A stretch of DNA of 64,000 nucleotides from Stenogyne calaminthoides (GCA_037126765.1 JBBCBC010000026.1:11520418-11584417), one strand, 5' to 3'; counted from the first letter of the stretch, positions 22,399 through 32,970 are shown. Notes: generated by a model not told the origin, from the sequence alone. Numbers and translations: made by a program.

Positions 22399-24305
22399 TG
22401 TTGGTCCCGTGAGAACGAGTCTTACACGTGTATGGGGGGAATACACGTGTTCAAAGGATTTTTAAAACTTTTTTCTTCTTGAGGTCGGCTTTTTGGGTCG
22501 AAAATCACAAGATTAGGTTCGAGAAGCACGATCGCTCCGAGTCAAAGTCTCATCGAGATGGTGATCCCGAAATAACTTTCGATACCTCGAGATAATCCCA
22601 ACCGAGTCCTCGAGTGTCGAGATCCCGAGTTGCTTGGATCGGATAACTAACTTATTGAATCCTCGGATGAGAGTTCGGTTTGGTAACTATCTCGTTCTAG
22701 CTACTTTCGATCGTCTTGAATGGTTGGCCCTTAGATTATACTCGTTTTAAGCTTTGCTAAAACCTTCCCTTATGAAATAGTGATTAGGCGTGAATCACTT
22801 ATGCAACTTTCGAAGGATTGATTCCAACCTGAATATCGATGAAAAGTATGCTTTCAAAATCAAGTTGATGCAACAATTAAGCACAGATAAGGAAAGCAAT
22901 AAAGAACACAGCAGTTATAGTGGTTCAGAGACTAAAGCTCCTACATCCACTCTCCCTGACTCTTCAGAGAAATTCACTATCAAACCGAAGCTTTACGACT
23001 ACCTCAGTAGTTTACTTACTCAACTTCGTACTCGAGTTTTACACTACTCCACGTAGTTTACTTACTCAACCCGACCTTGAGTTTTCTGACTACCTCCGTA
23101 GTTTACTTACTCAATCACACACAAGCTTTCAGACTACCCCTGTAGCTTACTAACTTCTTCTCTAGAGTTTTCTGACTACTCCGCGTAGTTTACTAACTCT
23201 TTACAACTCTACTCACCAACAAACACACTCCTACTACCTTCTCAAGGGTTTGGGGTTTCTTGGTTGGTTTCCAACTAGGATGAGATATCCTTTACAATAA
23301 AGCACAATGCAAAGGGTTAGGATATCTCGACTAAGCTTTGGATAAATCTTATCAAGCTAGGCTTAGTAAAGTGAGCTCTCTTCAATATAAAAGCACTTGG
23401 GAAATTCAAGGTATTTCGAGTGCTTTAACTTTTGCAAGAATAAGTTTGAGCTCTTGTTGCGTATAAATTTCCCGTAACCTTACTATGTAGAGGGTCACCA
23501 GTATTTATAGGCATACACCAAGGTCACTCTTGAAAACTATCCGTTGGAGAGATAGCTTCGTGAGTTCCCTCTTATGGTGTGTGAGAAACGGCTATATTTA
23601 GAGTTTGAAACTCCCTAACACGTTTTAGGCAATAGCCTTTCATGTAAAGGTCTTCACTTTTTGCGATCGAACTTTTCGTACATCCGACATCTTTTTTTTC
23701 AATGACTTGTCACCGTCATTGTCGGTTATGGTACAGTGTCATCTTCCTCTTTTTGACTTTTGTCTTCAGTTAAGGGTAGACACCTTTAACGGCTCTTTTG
23801 ATTACAAACTCTGAGTTTGATATAACCTTAACAATACTTCTGACTTAGTTCCTTTTGTCTGCGTTTGAATGTCTTGGCAATATCTAACTTTCTAAGGCAT
23901 CGCGTTTCTCTCAGTATTGCATCCTTCAGATAGATATATTCAGTGCCTCGGAACATTCAGGTTCATACTGAGCATTCAGTAATTACTGTGCTTTTAGTAT
24001 TCTTGATCCTCAGATACTCAGTCTTCAGTCTTGTGTCTTCAGAGTCTTCTGAGTCTTCAGATTTATACTGACTGTTTAAACTGAGTCTTCATGCTGAGTC
24101 TTCAGTCTCTTAGTTTCATACTGAGTCTTCAGAGACTATTCTGAAACTATATCTGCTGACTTATACATTTTGCAGATAACATCCTGAATACTCTAAAACT
24201 GATTCCTGACTCAACTATCAAGATCATTACTGAACATGTCATACTCAGGGGTTTTGGGATCTTAATCAAAATCATATAATCTTTTATTAAATTCATCTCC
24301 CAATA
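22399..24305 (-). repeat. 5' LTR of element B
   Basis: 1,907 bases and the partner of 10003-11901. Its outer tip reads CCCAATA where CCCAACA is expected. The first 450 bases on the + strand have few CAG/CTG words, while the stretch from about 22900 onwards has the normal number (for example repeated TCTTCAG around 24000-24130). The repeated GTAGTTTACTTACTCAAC motif occurs at 23000-23190. A TATA-like ATTTATA lies near 23505-23511. Confidence 0.9.
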
Positions 24306-24311
24306 GACACT

Positions 24312-25211
24312 GAGACTCAGAGAATCCTGAATGATTCCAAGGCGAGGAATCTGAGAAATATAGCCATTAGATTCAGCTGACGTGGACCAATGAGAGGAAG
24401 ACAACCAGCCTGGAAAAGCTGCAAGAAGCTACAGAATAGTATGGATTTGAATGTGACTCCATCCAACGGTAACATTCAAATCCACACTATAAATATAAGT
24501 TCTTCCTTCATAATTCGGTGTGGAAAATGCGTGAAACATCCATCAAGCCAAATCATCTAGCATTCCCACCCTAGAACACAAGTCTGTAGATATACACGCA
24601 TATATTCAAGAGTGTTCTAGAACCCAATCTAAGCAACCCACGATGTATCCTAAGCTTAAAGAGATTTTCCCAACCTTAGCATTGAGGCTAAACAAATGTA
24701 AGGGAAAATCTCAACCTAGTTGGAAACCAAACAAACCTTACCCAAATCAGTCGGTTAAGTTTGTAGGTGAGTGTGAACTCGGTAAACATCTAGCAATCCC
24801 GAAAGGGAGGGTAGGCAATCCCGAGTGAGGGTGATAAGTCCCGTTGGAGTGTGAACTCGGTAAACATCTGTAGGCAATCCCGTGGAGGGTGATAAGTCCC
24901 GTTTGAGTGAGAGCTCGTTAAATATCTAGAGGCGAACCCGAGAGGGTGATAAGTCCAGTTGGAAGGAATTTCCCTAGGAACAGGGAGAGTGGATGTAGGA
25001 GCTTGAGCCTCCGAACCACTATACTTTGTTGTGTTGTTTATTGCTTTATGTTCTTATATTGTCATATGCATTCGATTATAAGCAAAACACAACACTTGAG
25101 CTTAAAAGAGAAAAATCTGTAATCACCATTCCTTCACCCCTGTTTTATATGCATTGAACAAAATGTTTTGCTTCCGCACGCGCAAAATGTGTTTTCCCAC
25201 CGGGACCAACA
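24312..25211 (+). repeat. LTR of element H, right piece
   Basis: Continuation of the LTR after the B insertion. It holds a TATA box (TATAAATA, 24488-24495) preceded by CAACGGTAACATTCAAATCC, a tandem repeat at 24767-24960, and the end CACCGGGACCAACA at 25211. Summed with the left piece the LTR is about 1,670 bases. Unlike the left piece it has many ordinary CAG and CTG words. Confidence 0.8.
24767..24960 (+). repeat. Three-copy tandem repeat inside the H LTR
   Basis: A unit of roughly 62-78 bases is repeated about three times. It is built from GTGTGAACTCGGTAAACATC, then AGGCAATCCCG, then GAGGGTGATAAGTCCCGTT. The last copy has diverged (GAGAGCTCGTTAAATATC). It lies in the transcribed part of the LTR, downstream of the TATA box. 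Confidence 0.75.
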
Positions 25212-25366
25212 ATTATAATTTATAGTAAATAAATAGATAAATTAGTTTATGATAACATATATATTACATCTAATAAGTTAAATGTAAATATATGTCACCT
25301 TGGGGACACTATAAACAATATTATAATAATAATATAACAAGGACATTAGTATATATATATATTATT

Positions 25367-25492
25367 ATGGCGGCAAGTCCAAGTCGGCACCGCTATTATC
25401 ATTTAGAAAAGAAAGGAGATAAAGACTTCATTAATACAAAGAAAAACAAAAAGGGGTTTTCCTCCAAGACGAAAATTGTGCAAATGGCAATA
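25367..25492 (+). CDS. Possible host exon (first exon of an unidentified small gene)
   Basis: An ATG in good plant context (ATTATGGCGGCA) opens 42 codons rich in Lys, Arg and Ser. They include S-R-H-R-Y-Y, L-E-K-K-G-D-K-D and K-K-N-K-K-G-F-S-S-K-T-K. A donor-like ATAG|GTACGT follows at 25492/25493. It lies in the flank of element H, outside the transposons. I do not recognise the protein and see no convincing second exon in 25500-26100. It could be a real gene end, a pseudogene or chance. Confidence 0.3.
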
Positions 25493-25499
25493 GGTACGT

Positions 25500-26500
25500 G
25501 TTCTTCATTTTAATATTAATCTTGGATGCTTTATTCTCGGTACTAATTACCGAAAATTATATCAACGATTTTATCTCGTTGATTCCTTGTGAGAAGAGTA
25601 AGCTTACGGTTAATTTATAATAAAAATAACCGCCCAGTTTATTTATTTGGTCGATCTATGTATTAAGAGTGAGAGTTCCTCTAGTTGAACTATTTCGTAT
25701 ATTAAACTGAATCTATTGAGTAGTCATGGTGGTGTATCTCAGAAGTTTAGGGAAGAAATAGATGTGAGTTATGTATGTGTGTGCTGGTATGAATATGCAT
25801 CCCTTAGCTAGCATAATATTATTCTTGATAATATTTGGATAATTAAGTGTGTGTTTTAGTTCTCATTCTCTAGCTCTAAATACAAAAAAATAAATACAAT
25901 ATATCAAACATAAATTAATAAAAATGAATATAGTATTAATTATATTATAAAAAATAAAAAAATTAAACAACAACCAATTAATTAAAAAGATATTCACCAA
26001 TTTAAATAAAAACAAAGTACATAACAAAAAAAACACAAAATATAATTCCAAAATTCTAAACATTTCTGAACAATTCTTGAAATAGAACATTTTTGGGATT
26101 AAATCCAAAGTGGTCTCATTACTTATCACTTTTTTTGAAATTGTCCCAAGAAAGTTTGACGAACATAATTAGTCCCAATTTTTTTTTTCGAATTGTACAA
26201 TTTTAGTCCCAAAATTCATCAGAGACTCGGAACGATATGAAATGACGTCGTTTATGTCATGCGCGGGCACATGCATTTGTTTCTGTGGTGGAATTGCTGA
26301 TTGTGTTAATATTTTAAAGATAAATATATTTTTTTTATTTTTACGTCACTAATTCAACTAAAAAACTAAACCAATAATAATTAATTAAAAAAAAACCCTA
26401 AAATGTTTTCTTCCCCAAATTATGTTCAAAATTATCATTATTACACAACATAAACATCAAATCACGTCGACTGGTAACCCTAAAAATACAACATAAAGCT
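25500..26500. other. AT-rich stretch without recognised genes
   Basis: No coding signal. Around 26100-26250 there is a block with repeated AGTCCCAA-type words and a GACGTCGTTT motif (26243-26252). It looks like an old repeat remnant of unknown class. Confidence 0.4.
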
Positions 26501-26539
26501 GACATGGCTAAACACCGGCTTCTTAAGAAATACTCCAAG

Positions 26540-28780
26540 GAAAAAGATTGTGCTTGATTTTAATTTATAACTGTCTGCGCGTAAACTTGGACGACAATCT
26601 AGGATCAGAAGGAGTTGGTGACAATTTAGGTATCAATGCTAGTTCACCAGCGCTGCTACTAATAAAAACTTTAGCTTTGATTACTCTAACACTCAACCTA
26701 TTGACTACCAACCTATACATATAAAACCTTTTTTTTTGTAAAATTAATCTTATAAGAAATGGTAGATATCATTAAATAATAAATTTAAAATAAATAAAAA
26801 TTATAAACTAACCTGGTCCCGTTACACAATCCCCTTGAAAGATCTATATTTCTCAAAAACATAACATGCGTTCCAACTTGGAGATTAAGTTCATGGTCGG
26901 ACACACAAAAAAAGTTCAAAATGTTGAGGAACTCAGTAGTGACCATCAGCTAGAGAATTAAAATTGGAACCAGAACTGAAAACACTATCGGAACTGAGAT
27001 GCTTGCGAGACTCCTTTTGATTTAACCAAACCATGTAATCATTTATATGTTGAACAGAATCAAATGTCGGGGCAAGGATAACTATGTCCTGTAAAAATTC
27101 GTGATCGTACAACCTAAATTTAAAACCAGGATAGATACAATCAACAATAGAAGCAATTTGATTATCACCACCTTTCAACAAAATATCACCTGGGATAATA
27201 ATATCAGAACCATCAATTCTTGTCCCTATACTTCCATCATCAACTGATTCAATTTATTCTGAAAACAATTTCCTTTCATTCATCTTTTTAACATAATCAA
27301 ATTGCATCAACATCATGTTTCTTGTCAACTTTCAAATAGTGCATGCATTCCACAAATTAAATGAATTAATAATGACATGTACAATAACCTGTCTCTTTCC
27401 TCTTGGGATGACATGCAAGATCTCTCAAAAATATCCCCCAAAAATAATTGTCTTACCACCAAACGATATTTCCGAGTGTGATGGATCAGACACCTGTATG
27501 ATATCTATCAATGATGTATCTAATACTTCAATATAATGTCTGTGAACCATTGGAGCTTCATCCTATACTATGAGTTTGCACTTAATCAAAGTTCAGCGAG
27601 GTGACTACCTTGCTTAATCTTATAGGTAGCATCCTCCAAACAATTGATTGGAATGCAAAACCTAGAATGTGTTGTACATCTACCGGGAAGTAAAAGTAAT
27701 GCCATGCCACTGGATGCTACATTCAATATTATCTCACCTTCATATCACAGTACAACATAAAATATCTTTCATAAAAAAAAAATCTTATTACCTCCATAAC
27801 CATATATAAAAAACACTCCACCAAAATCTGAAGATATTGATATAATTGTTTTATAAAAAAACAACATGTTGCTCATCATTCAATCTCCTTAGCAAAACTT
27901 CATACTTCTTACTTATACGATAACTCAGTCAAAATCATCCTATTACGGGATGTTATACTATTATCAATAACTGCCACAGACGTCACATCAAAATCATGCA
28001 AACTCTTACCAAGAAAACGCAACAGATTATCGATTTTCAAAATACAACAGTTCTTGATCTCATCATCTGTCATTCTCAACTTTATAAACATAAGAAGCAG
28101 AAAAAATCATCATTAAAAAAACATACATAAAGTAATAAACGATTTTTTTATAAGATATTAAACAGTTAAAAATAATATATATAACATGATAATATATGCA
28201 CCAGTAATATAAAAAAAAATATTATTTGAAATGCTAAAATAATATTATTATATAATTATGTATGATTGATTCTAACAAAACTCCTAAATAAGGAAAGTAT
28301 GCAAATAACTTTGATACAGAAGAATAAGAAAAGTATGAAAATAATAATGGGGGAGAGAGAGTATAATTTAAAGAATGTATAATATAAAAAATAAATAAAT
28401 ACCTGGATAGTAACAAAAAGAGATCTCATTGAAGATGCAGAGACCCAAACGCTAGTCTGTTCAAGTCCATCAACATAGTCTCTATCATCATCCAACAACC
28501 CCATAGCAAAACGCTCATCACGAAATGTGACATAAATTATTCCTTTAATTTTTTTATATCATCAAAACATTTAGGTCCAGTAACAACATTCAACAGAATC
28601 CTCAAATAATAGGCATCACCAGTATCAGGTGGTACATAACAAATACGACCAACAACAATCCCACATTCTTGTTTTTCTTCTAAAAATAAAAATTGAAGAA
28701 TTTGAGCATATGTCAATTCAATGGCTTCATCATAATTTTAATTCAAATCAAACCAAGCTAAAAACATGTTAGTCGTCATA
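26540..28780 (-). pseudogene. Helitron Pif1-like helicase pseudogene (copy i)
   Basis: On the minus strand, 28780-28403 encodes the region ahead of the helicase core: L-T-Y-A-Q, a C-G-I-V-V-G-R-I-C-Y-V motif, Y-L-R-I-L-L-N-V-V-T-G-P and G-L-L-D-D-D-R-D-Y. A U2-type intron (28402-28080, GT..AG) follows, then M-T-D-D-E-I-K and L-N-D-E-Q. The Walker A region near 27790 reads G-G-N-K instead of G-G-T-G-K. Then come L-N-V-A-S-S-G, K-Q-G-S-H-L-A, L-A-P-T-F-D, L-S-S-D-S-V and V-M-F-L-R-N-I-D-L-S-R-G-L-C-N-G-T-R near 26830. A second intron probably separates the last exon (about 26710-26540), with R-L-V-V-N-R-L. The order matches the C-terminal helicase half of plant Helitron RepHel. Several frameshifts and stops are present. 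I found no Rep (HUH) domain. Confidence 0.8.
28080..28402 (-). other. Intron of helicase pseudogene copy i
   Basis: 323 bases, with donor CCAG|GTATTT at 28403/28402 and acceptor TTTATAAAG ending at 28080. It separates the pre-helicase domain from M-T-D-D-E-I. The intron sequence around 28160-28240 is shared with 38072-38180, just upstream of helicase copy iii. Confidence 0.65.
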
Positions 28781-29375
28781 AATACATTCATTTGCTTGAT
28801 AACTCAACTTAAACATGAATTGTTAAACTCAAATAAGCAGCTTAATTATCTTGTGATGTAGCCACTTGCTCTCTAGTTAATAATCCCACATCAAGTACTA
28901 TTATTGTTGTTTACAACTCTTATGCAATTTTTTTCTAACTAAAAAACGAAATGAATGAATATGCAACATATGTAAAATTACAAAAAAAAAAATACGCAAA
29001 ATAAGTTGGATTAAGACTAATATCAAAATCTTCATGGACTATATATACTGAAGAAATCGATGTACATAAACGGAAGAAGGACTAAATCGAATGAGAAAAT
29101 ATACCAAAAAAAAGTCTACATAATTTATGGTGGAGAAATGTTTGGCCAATATATAATATGCATGAATCAATGGTCAAAATTAGAGTAATAAAATTTAATA
29201 TGTTAGAATAAATTTTCATCTTTCCTCAAATACAATGAATGACCGAGATTAAAGATTACGAAACAGATCAGTGGTGTAGACAAAAGAGCGAGAAAACTCA
29301 ATAAGAAAATATGTAGGTGCATTATATATTTATTTATGCAAATCATTAATATGAATAAATGCAAATAAGAACTCA

Positions 29376-29804
29376 GAGGATTGGGAGACAGTCACGAGGA
29401 AGAAGGCAGCTTCGCCGGCATGCCTGCAGGTTTCACAGACTTCCCCCCCACCTGCTACCTCTAATACTTTTGATATTCCTCAGACAGGGGACGAAACTAC
29501 AGCCTCGGAGTCGGAGATAAAAGTGGAAGATTATCCGAATGACTCTTTGGGACCGAAGGAAGCAAAATCACCAGAACCAAAGAAGAAGAAGAAGGTCGGA
29601 AGACCTCGTGGTGGAACAAAGCAGAAGCAGAAGTCGATTGTTCTTGTCCCATGCTATAACACTCGTGCACGAGCAATCACTATCCCTTCGGTCTCGGAGG
29701 CGGTGGCCATTGCTAAATCCCATTCACAGGCTGCCTTCAACATAGATGATGAACCCCTAAGTAAAATGCACCCGTTAGAATCTTGGGCTAAACGTTGTCC
29801 TTAG
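29376..29804 (+). pseudogene. Open frame with AT-hook-like motif; likely gene or LINE ORF1 fragment
   Basis: An open frame of about 143 codons without a good ATG. It starts with E-D-W-E-T-V-T-R-K-K, then a Ser/Thr/Pro/Glu-rich region. K-K-K-K-V-G-R-P-R-G-G (AT-hook core G-R-P) follows, then a C-Y-N-T-R-A-R and S-E-A-V-A-I-A-K-S-H stretch. It stops at 29802-29804. The opening motif and basic tail recall ORF1 C-termini of plant LINEs or captured gene pieces, but I cannot decide. Base composition is less AT-rich than the surroundings, which supports a foreign or coding origin. Confidence 0.4.
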
Positions 29805-30439
29805 CTACTTTTACATGCTTTTGTTGCTATCATGGTCACTTTTGGGCCATTGACTCCTTTTTTTCTCTTGTAAGGGTCACTTTTGGGCCCGCCTTCGTCT
29901 TTCTCTTTTTATATATTGCCTATTTGCAAATAAGAAGCATCATCATCAACTTTTTCAGTATAAACCGGAAACGACCTTCTACTATATATTATTTTTATTA
30001 GAACCAATATTGTGTAATACCATTGATAAGAATTAAAATATCTAATCCTAATATTATAAATTTCTTTCAAGTAGTTAATTCCCCGATAAGCCTCATCATT
30101 TTCAGCTTCTCCAAAGGATCCAAACAGTTCACCATATACAATATGCACATCGCCAACATGCTTGAGATAAACAATTGACTTGAAAATAGGTACACACTCG
30201 GTTCCAGTCTTATTAATTAGTATCATATATAAAATTGATAAAATTCCTAACTTCATAACTAAGTCACTAAAAATTGTCTTAAAATTAAGAGTAAAAACAA
30301 TCTGATTCATTAAAAAAAAAAACACTCGGGATGAAGAAGATGACTTTGGATGAGAAACAATAAAGTGAAATGATGAACCTTATTACATTGGTTTTCTTAT
30401 TAAGCAGGAGATTCAAGCAACGAATGAAATAATAGAATA

Positions 30440-30486
30440 ATGAAACTTCTCTTTAAATAGGTGTGAAAACAATTCACAGGCCCTTG
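30440..30486 (+). repeat. Short dispersed repeat, copy 1
   Basis: The motif AACTTCTCTTTAAATAGGTG followed by AAAACAA..CA..GGCCCTT recurs in related form at 33244-33325 and 35730-35805. The TTTAAATA core could be a TATA box or part of a small transposon end. Confidence 0.5.
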
Positions 30487-30640
30487 GAACATATACATAG
30501 AAGAATCGTTTCAATTAAAAGGTATAAAAAAATATATATGTTCCTTTTTTAATTAAATTATATATAGAGGTTTATTCTTTACAATTCTTTACAATTGTAT
30601 AATATATAAAAAAGGGAATTTTCCTTATATTAATTAAATT

Positions 30641-30659
30641 TTATATATATATATATATC
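30641..30659. repeat. AT microsatellite
   Basis: A TA dinucleotide run of about nine units. Confidence 0.8.
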
Positions 30660-30734
30660 TACAATTAAAAACGTGCATCATATTTATAAATACAAATTTG
30701 ATATTATACTGAAACTAATTTTTATAAGTAATAT

Positions 30735-31311
30735 TGTGGACACTTAATTTTTTTTAAATTTAATAATGTCATATATTTTTTATAATCCTAATTTTGGAGA
30801 TGAAAATATAAAATAATATCTCCAAAATTTGAGATTATTTTTTTCCTTACTTAATATGAGAATATTCTTTTCTTGTTCTCTAAGTTGTAAATCTCTTATA
30901 AATAGGAAATCAAAATAGAGTTTCAATAGGCCAGAAGTCATATCATAGACGACCCCATAAATTCCCTACTACCAAATTGTAGGTCAAATTAGAGGTCAGA
31001 GGTCAAAACCCATTGCCTCCCTACTACCACATCGTAGGAAAATCCACCAAATTCCTACTACAAAATTGTAGGAAAATTCGGAATAAGTCGCAAAGACCCC
31101 GGTACTACCAAAAATTTGGAATACGTCGCTAAGACTCCGGTACTACCCAAAATTCTGAATACGTCGCTAAGACCCTGGTACCCCCTTTAGAGAGAGGAAT
31201 CAAGAGATCAACGAAAGTTGTAACCCCCACATTATAAATAAATATATGTTTACCATCTTTTTCTTGCCTTCTATATGTTTATTTGCAGGTGTTGAAATTT
31301 ATTGGTTCATA
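30735..31311 (+). repeat. 5' LTR of the TRIM-like element
   Basis: Contains a TATA-like CTTATAAATAGG near 30895-30906. Downstream are tandem motifs: three copies of a CTACTACnAAATTGTAGG-type unit and three copies of a GTCGC.AAGAC.CCGGTACTACC-type unit of about 40 bases (30960-31185). Confidence 0.85.
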
Positions 31312-31335
31312 AATTGGCACGTCCGGTGGGACGAT
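31312..31335 (+). other. Primer-binding site of the TRIM-like element
   Basis: AATTGGCACGTCCGGTGGGA directly follows the first LTR. It differs from the initiator-Met site used by the copia elements here and resembles TGGCGCC-type plant primer sites. I do not name the tRNA. Confidence 0.6.
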
Positions 31336-31483
31336 TTTCGTTCTTCATCTCCTCTCTCAAAGGATGTTTGTAAAATTTCATGGGGGCATGTCAAATTCAC
31401 CTTTGGGGGAATGTCAAATCACCTTTGGAGTTTTACATCAAGATTTCGAGATCAAGTTGCAGCCGACATGTGTCTCTACAATA

Positions 31484-31500
31484 GGTCTCGAGGGGGCATT
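31484..31500 (+). other. Polypurine tract of the TRIM-like element
   Basis: CTCGAGGGGGCATT lies directly before the second LTR. Confidence 0.65.
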
Positions 31501-32092
31501 TGTAGACACTTAAATTTTATTAAATTTAATAGTGTCATATATTTGTTATAATCCTGGAGATGTAAATATAAAATAATATCTCCAAAATTTGAGATTATTT
31601 TTTTCCTTACTTAGATATGAGAATATTTTTTTCTTTTGAAAACATTCTTTTCTTGTTCTCTAAGTTGTAAATCTCTTATAAATAGGAGAGTCAAAATAGA
31701 GTTTCAATAGGCCAGAAGTCATATCATAGACGCCCAAATAAATTCCCTACTACCAAATTGTAGGTCAAATTAGAGGTCAGAGGTCAAAACCCATTGCCTC
31801 CCTACTACCAAATCGTAGGAAAATCCACCAACTCCCTACTACAAAATTTTAGGAAAATCCGGAATATGTCGCTAAGACCCCGGTACTACCAAAAATTCGG
31901 AACACGTCGCTAAGACCCTGGTACTACCCAAAATCTGGAATACATCGCAAAGACCCCGGTACCCCCTTTAGAGAGAGGAATCTAGAGATCAACGAAAGTT
32001 GTAACACCCAAATTATAAATAAATATATGTTTACCATCTTTTTCTCGCCTTCTATATGTTTATTTACAGGTGTTGAAATTTATTGGTTCACA
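31501..32092 (+). repeat. 3' LTR of the TRIM-like element
   Basis: Carries the same TATA-like motif and the same internal tandem units as the 5' LTR. It has a 20-25 base insertion near 31625-31650 (an extra CTTTTGAAAACATT-type stretch) relative to the 5' copy. Confidence 0.85.
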
Positions 32093-32970
32093 AATATCTA
32101 TAACCAAACTTGTTGACAAAATTATCCATTAAAAGTTAGAAATATACGGAGAAAAAATATAAGAGCTCTTCAATAAGAAAGATGCGGAGAAAAAAAATTT
32201 GTTATTTAATTTGACTTATAATAATTTGTTATTTAATCCTAGAATCTCATATACCGTGACAATCATATTGTGTTGAAAATTATATGTATTATTAATGACG
32301 ATTTGACATTTAATTTTCCTAAATTATGGCAAATACTAACAACTATTTTGGTATAAAAAATTTTGTCCACACCTTGTACTCATTTAATGGATTCCACCTC
32401 TTCCTTTAAAAAACTAATACTAAAACTAAGGAATAAGAAAATGAATACGTTGCATGGTTAGGATAATTACATTCCATTAATTAGGAATAAATTATGGTGA
32501 ATATGTTACATAAGTAGTGCAATTCATTTAAACGTCACTCCACTAAATCACACAAATTAAGATAATCATAATATCCTTTTTCATTTGTACCAAGTCACTT
32601 CTATATTAAAAGGTACATTAAATGGTTTAAAATACCTCTATTTATATTCATATTCATTTTGTCATTATTCTATATCTCGACAATCTGATTACCTTGAATT
32701 TAATGACATGTCCCTTGATGAAATAATATCATTAGATATGAAATAAAATAAACAACAATCAATATAAATAAAAACTATATAATTAGAATAATAAATTGTT
32801 CGACAATGAAAAATATACAAATTTATATTGTATTTCAATGGAATTACTGGGTACGTATTGAACGAAAAAATCAAATGAATTATATGAATAGTAATGTTCC
32901 TTGTACATCTTAAATTCATCATATTTGATAAATAAATCTCCAACTAAATAAAAAAAATCATTAAATTTAT

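Larger units (their letters stand above)
10003..24305 (-). mobile_element. Element B: full-length SIRE-like Ty1/copia retrotransposon with extra ORF
   Basis: On the minus strand the order is 5' LTR (24305-22399), primer site, gag (22264-20110), protease, integrase, RT and RNase H (to 16446), a spacer, an extra ORF (15817-12271), a polypurine tract and 3' LTR (11901-10003). GACACT flanks both ends (9997-10002 and 24306-24311), one base longer than the usual 5-bp copia duplication. The total is 14.3 kb. Copia order (integrase before RT) is clear. The RT motif and overall pol resemble element C. The element lies inside the LTR of H. Its reading frames are heavily broken, partly in a CAG/CTG-specific way that I think is technical. 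Confidence 0.9.
9056..25211 (+). mobile_element. Element H: internally deleted LTR retrotransposon with inverted terminal tip, split by element B
   Basis: Flanked by ATTAT at 9051-9055 and 25212-25216. The right end is a conventional LTR end (CACCGGGACCAACA at 25198-25211). The left end reads TGATGGTCCCGGTGGGAAAAC, which is the reverse complement of that right LTR tip with one mismatch. It is followed by a primer-site-like sequence (9097-9110), about 110 unique bases, a polypurine tract (9217-9231) and one LTR. Element B sits inside this LTR. Without B the element is about 1.85 kb. It has no coding capacity. Confidence 0.75.
30735..32092 (+). mobile_element. TRIM-like small LTR retrotransposon
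   Basis: Two direct repeats of 577 and 592 bases (30735-31311 and 31501-32092) enclose only 189 bases. Both begin TGTRGACACTTAA and end near TTGGTTCAYA. AATAT flanks the whole element (30730-30734 and 32093-32097). A primer-site-like sequence follows the first LTR and a polypurine tract precedes the second. There is no coding capacity, so it must have moved with proteins supplied by another element. A fragment of the same LTR lies at 8889-8942. Confidence 0.85.

Noticed and set aside
25863..26129. Minus-strand frame rich in Phe, Ile and Leu, looking like a membrane protein
   Set aside because: Hydrophobicity results from AT-rich composition (TTT, ATT, TTA codons). No start context or homology.
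29909..30325. Minus-strand open frame of 138 codons
   Set aside because: Tyr/Ile-rich translation typical of AT-rich DNA, no motif recognised, and its end overlaps low-complexity A-runs. I could not support it as a gene.
31246..31551. Plus-strand open frame of 101 codons
   Set aside because: It spans the LTR, primer site and internal part of the TRIM-like element and shows no retroelement protein motif.
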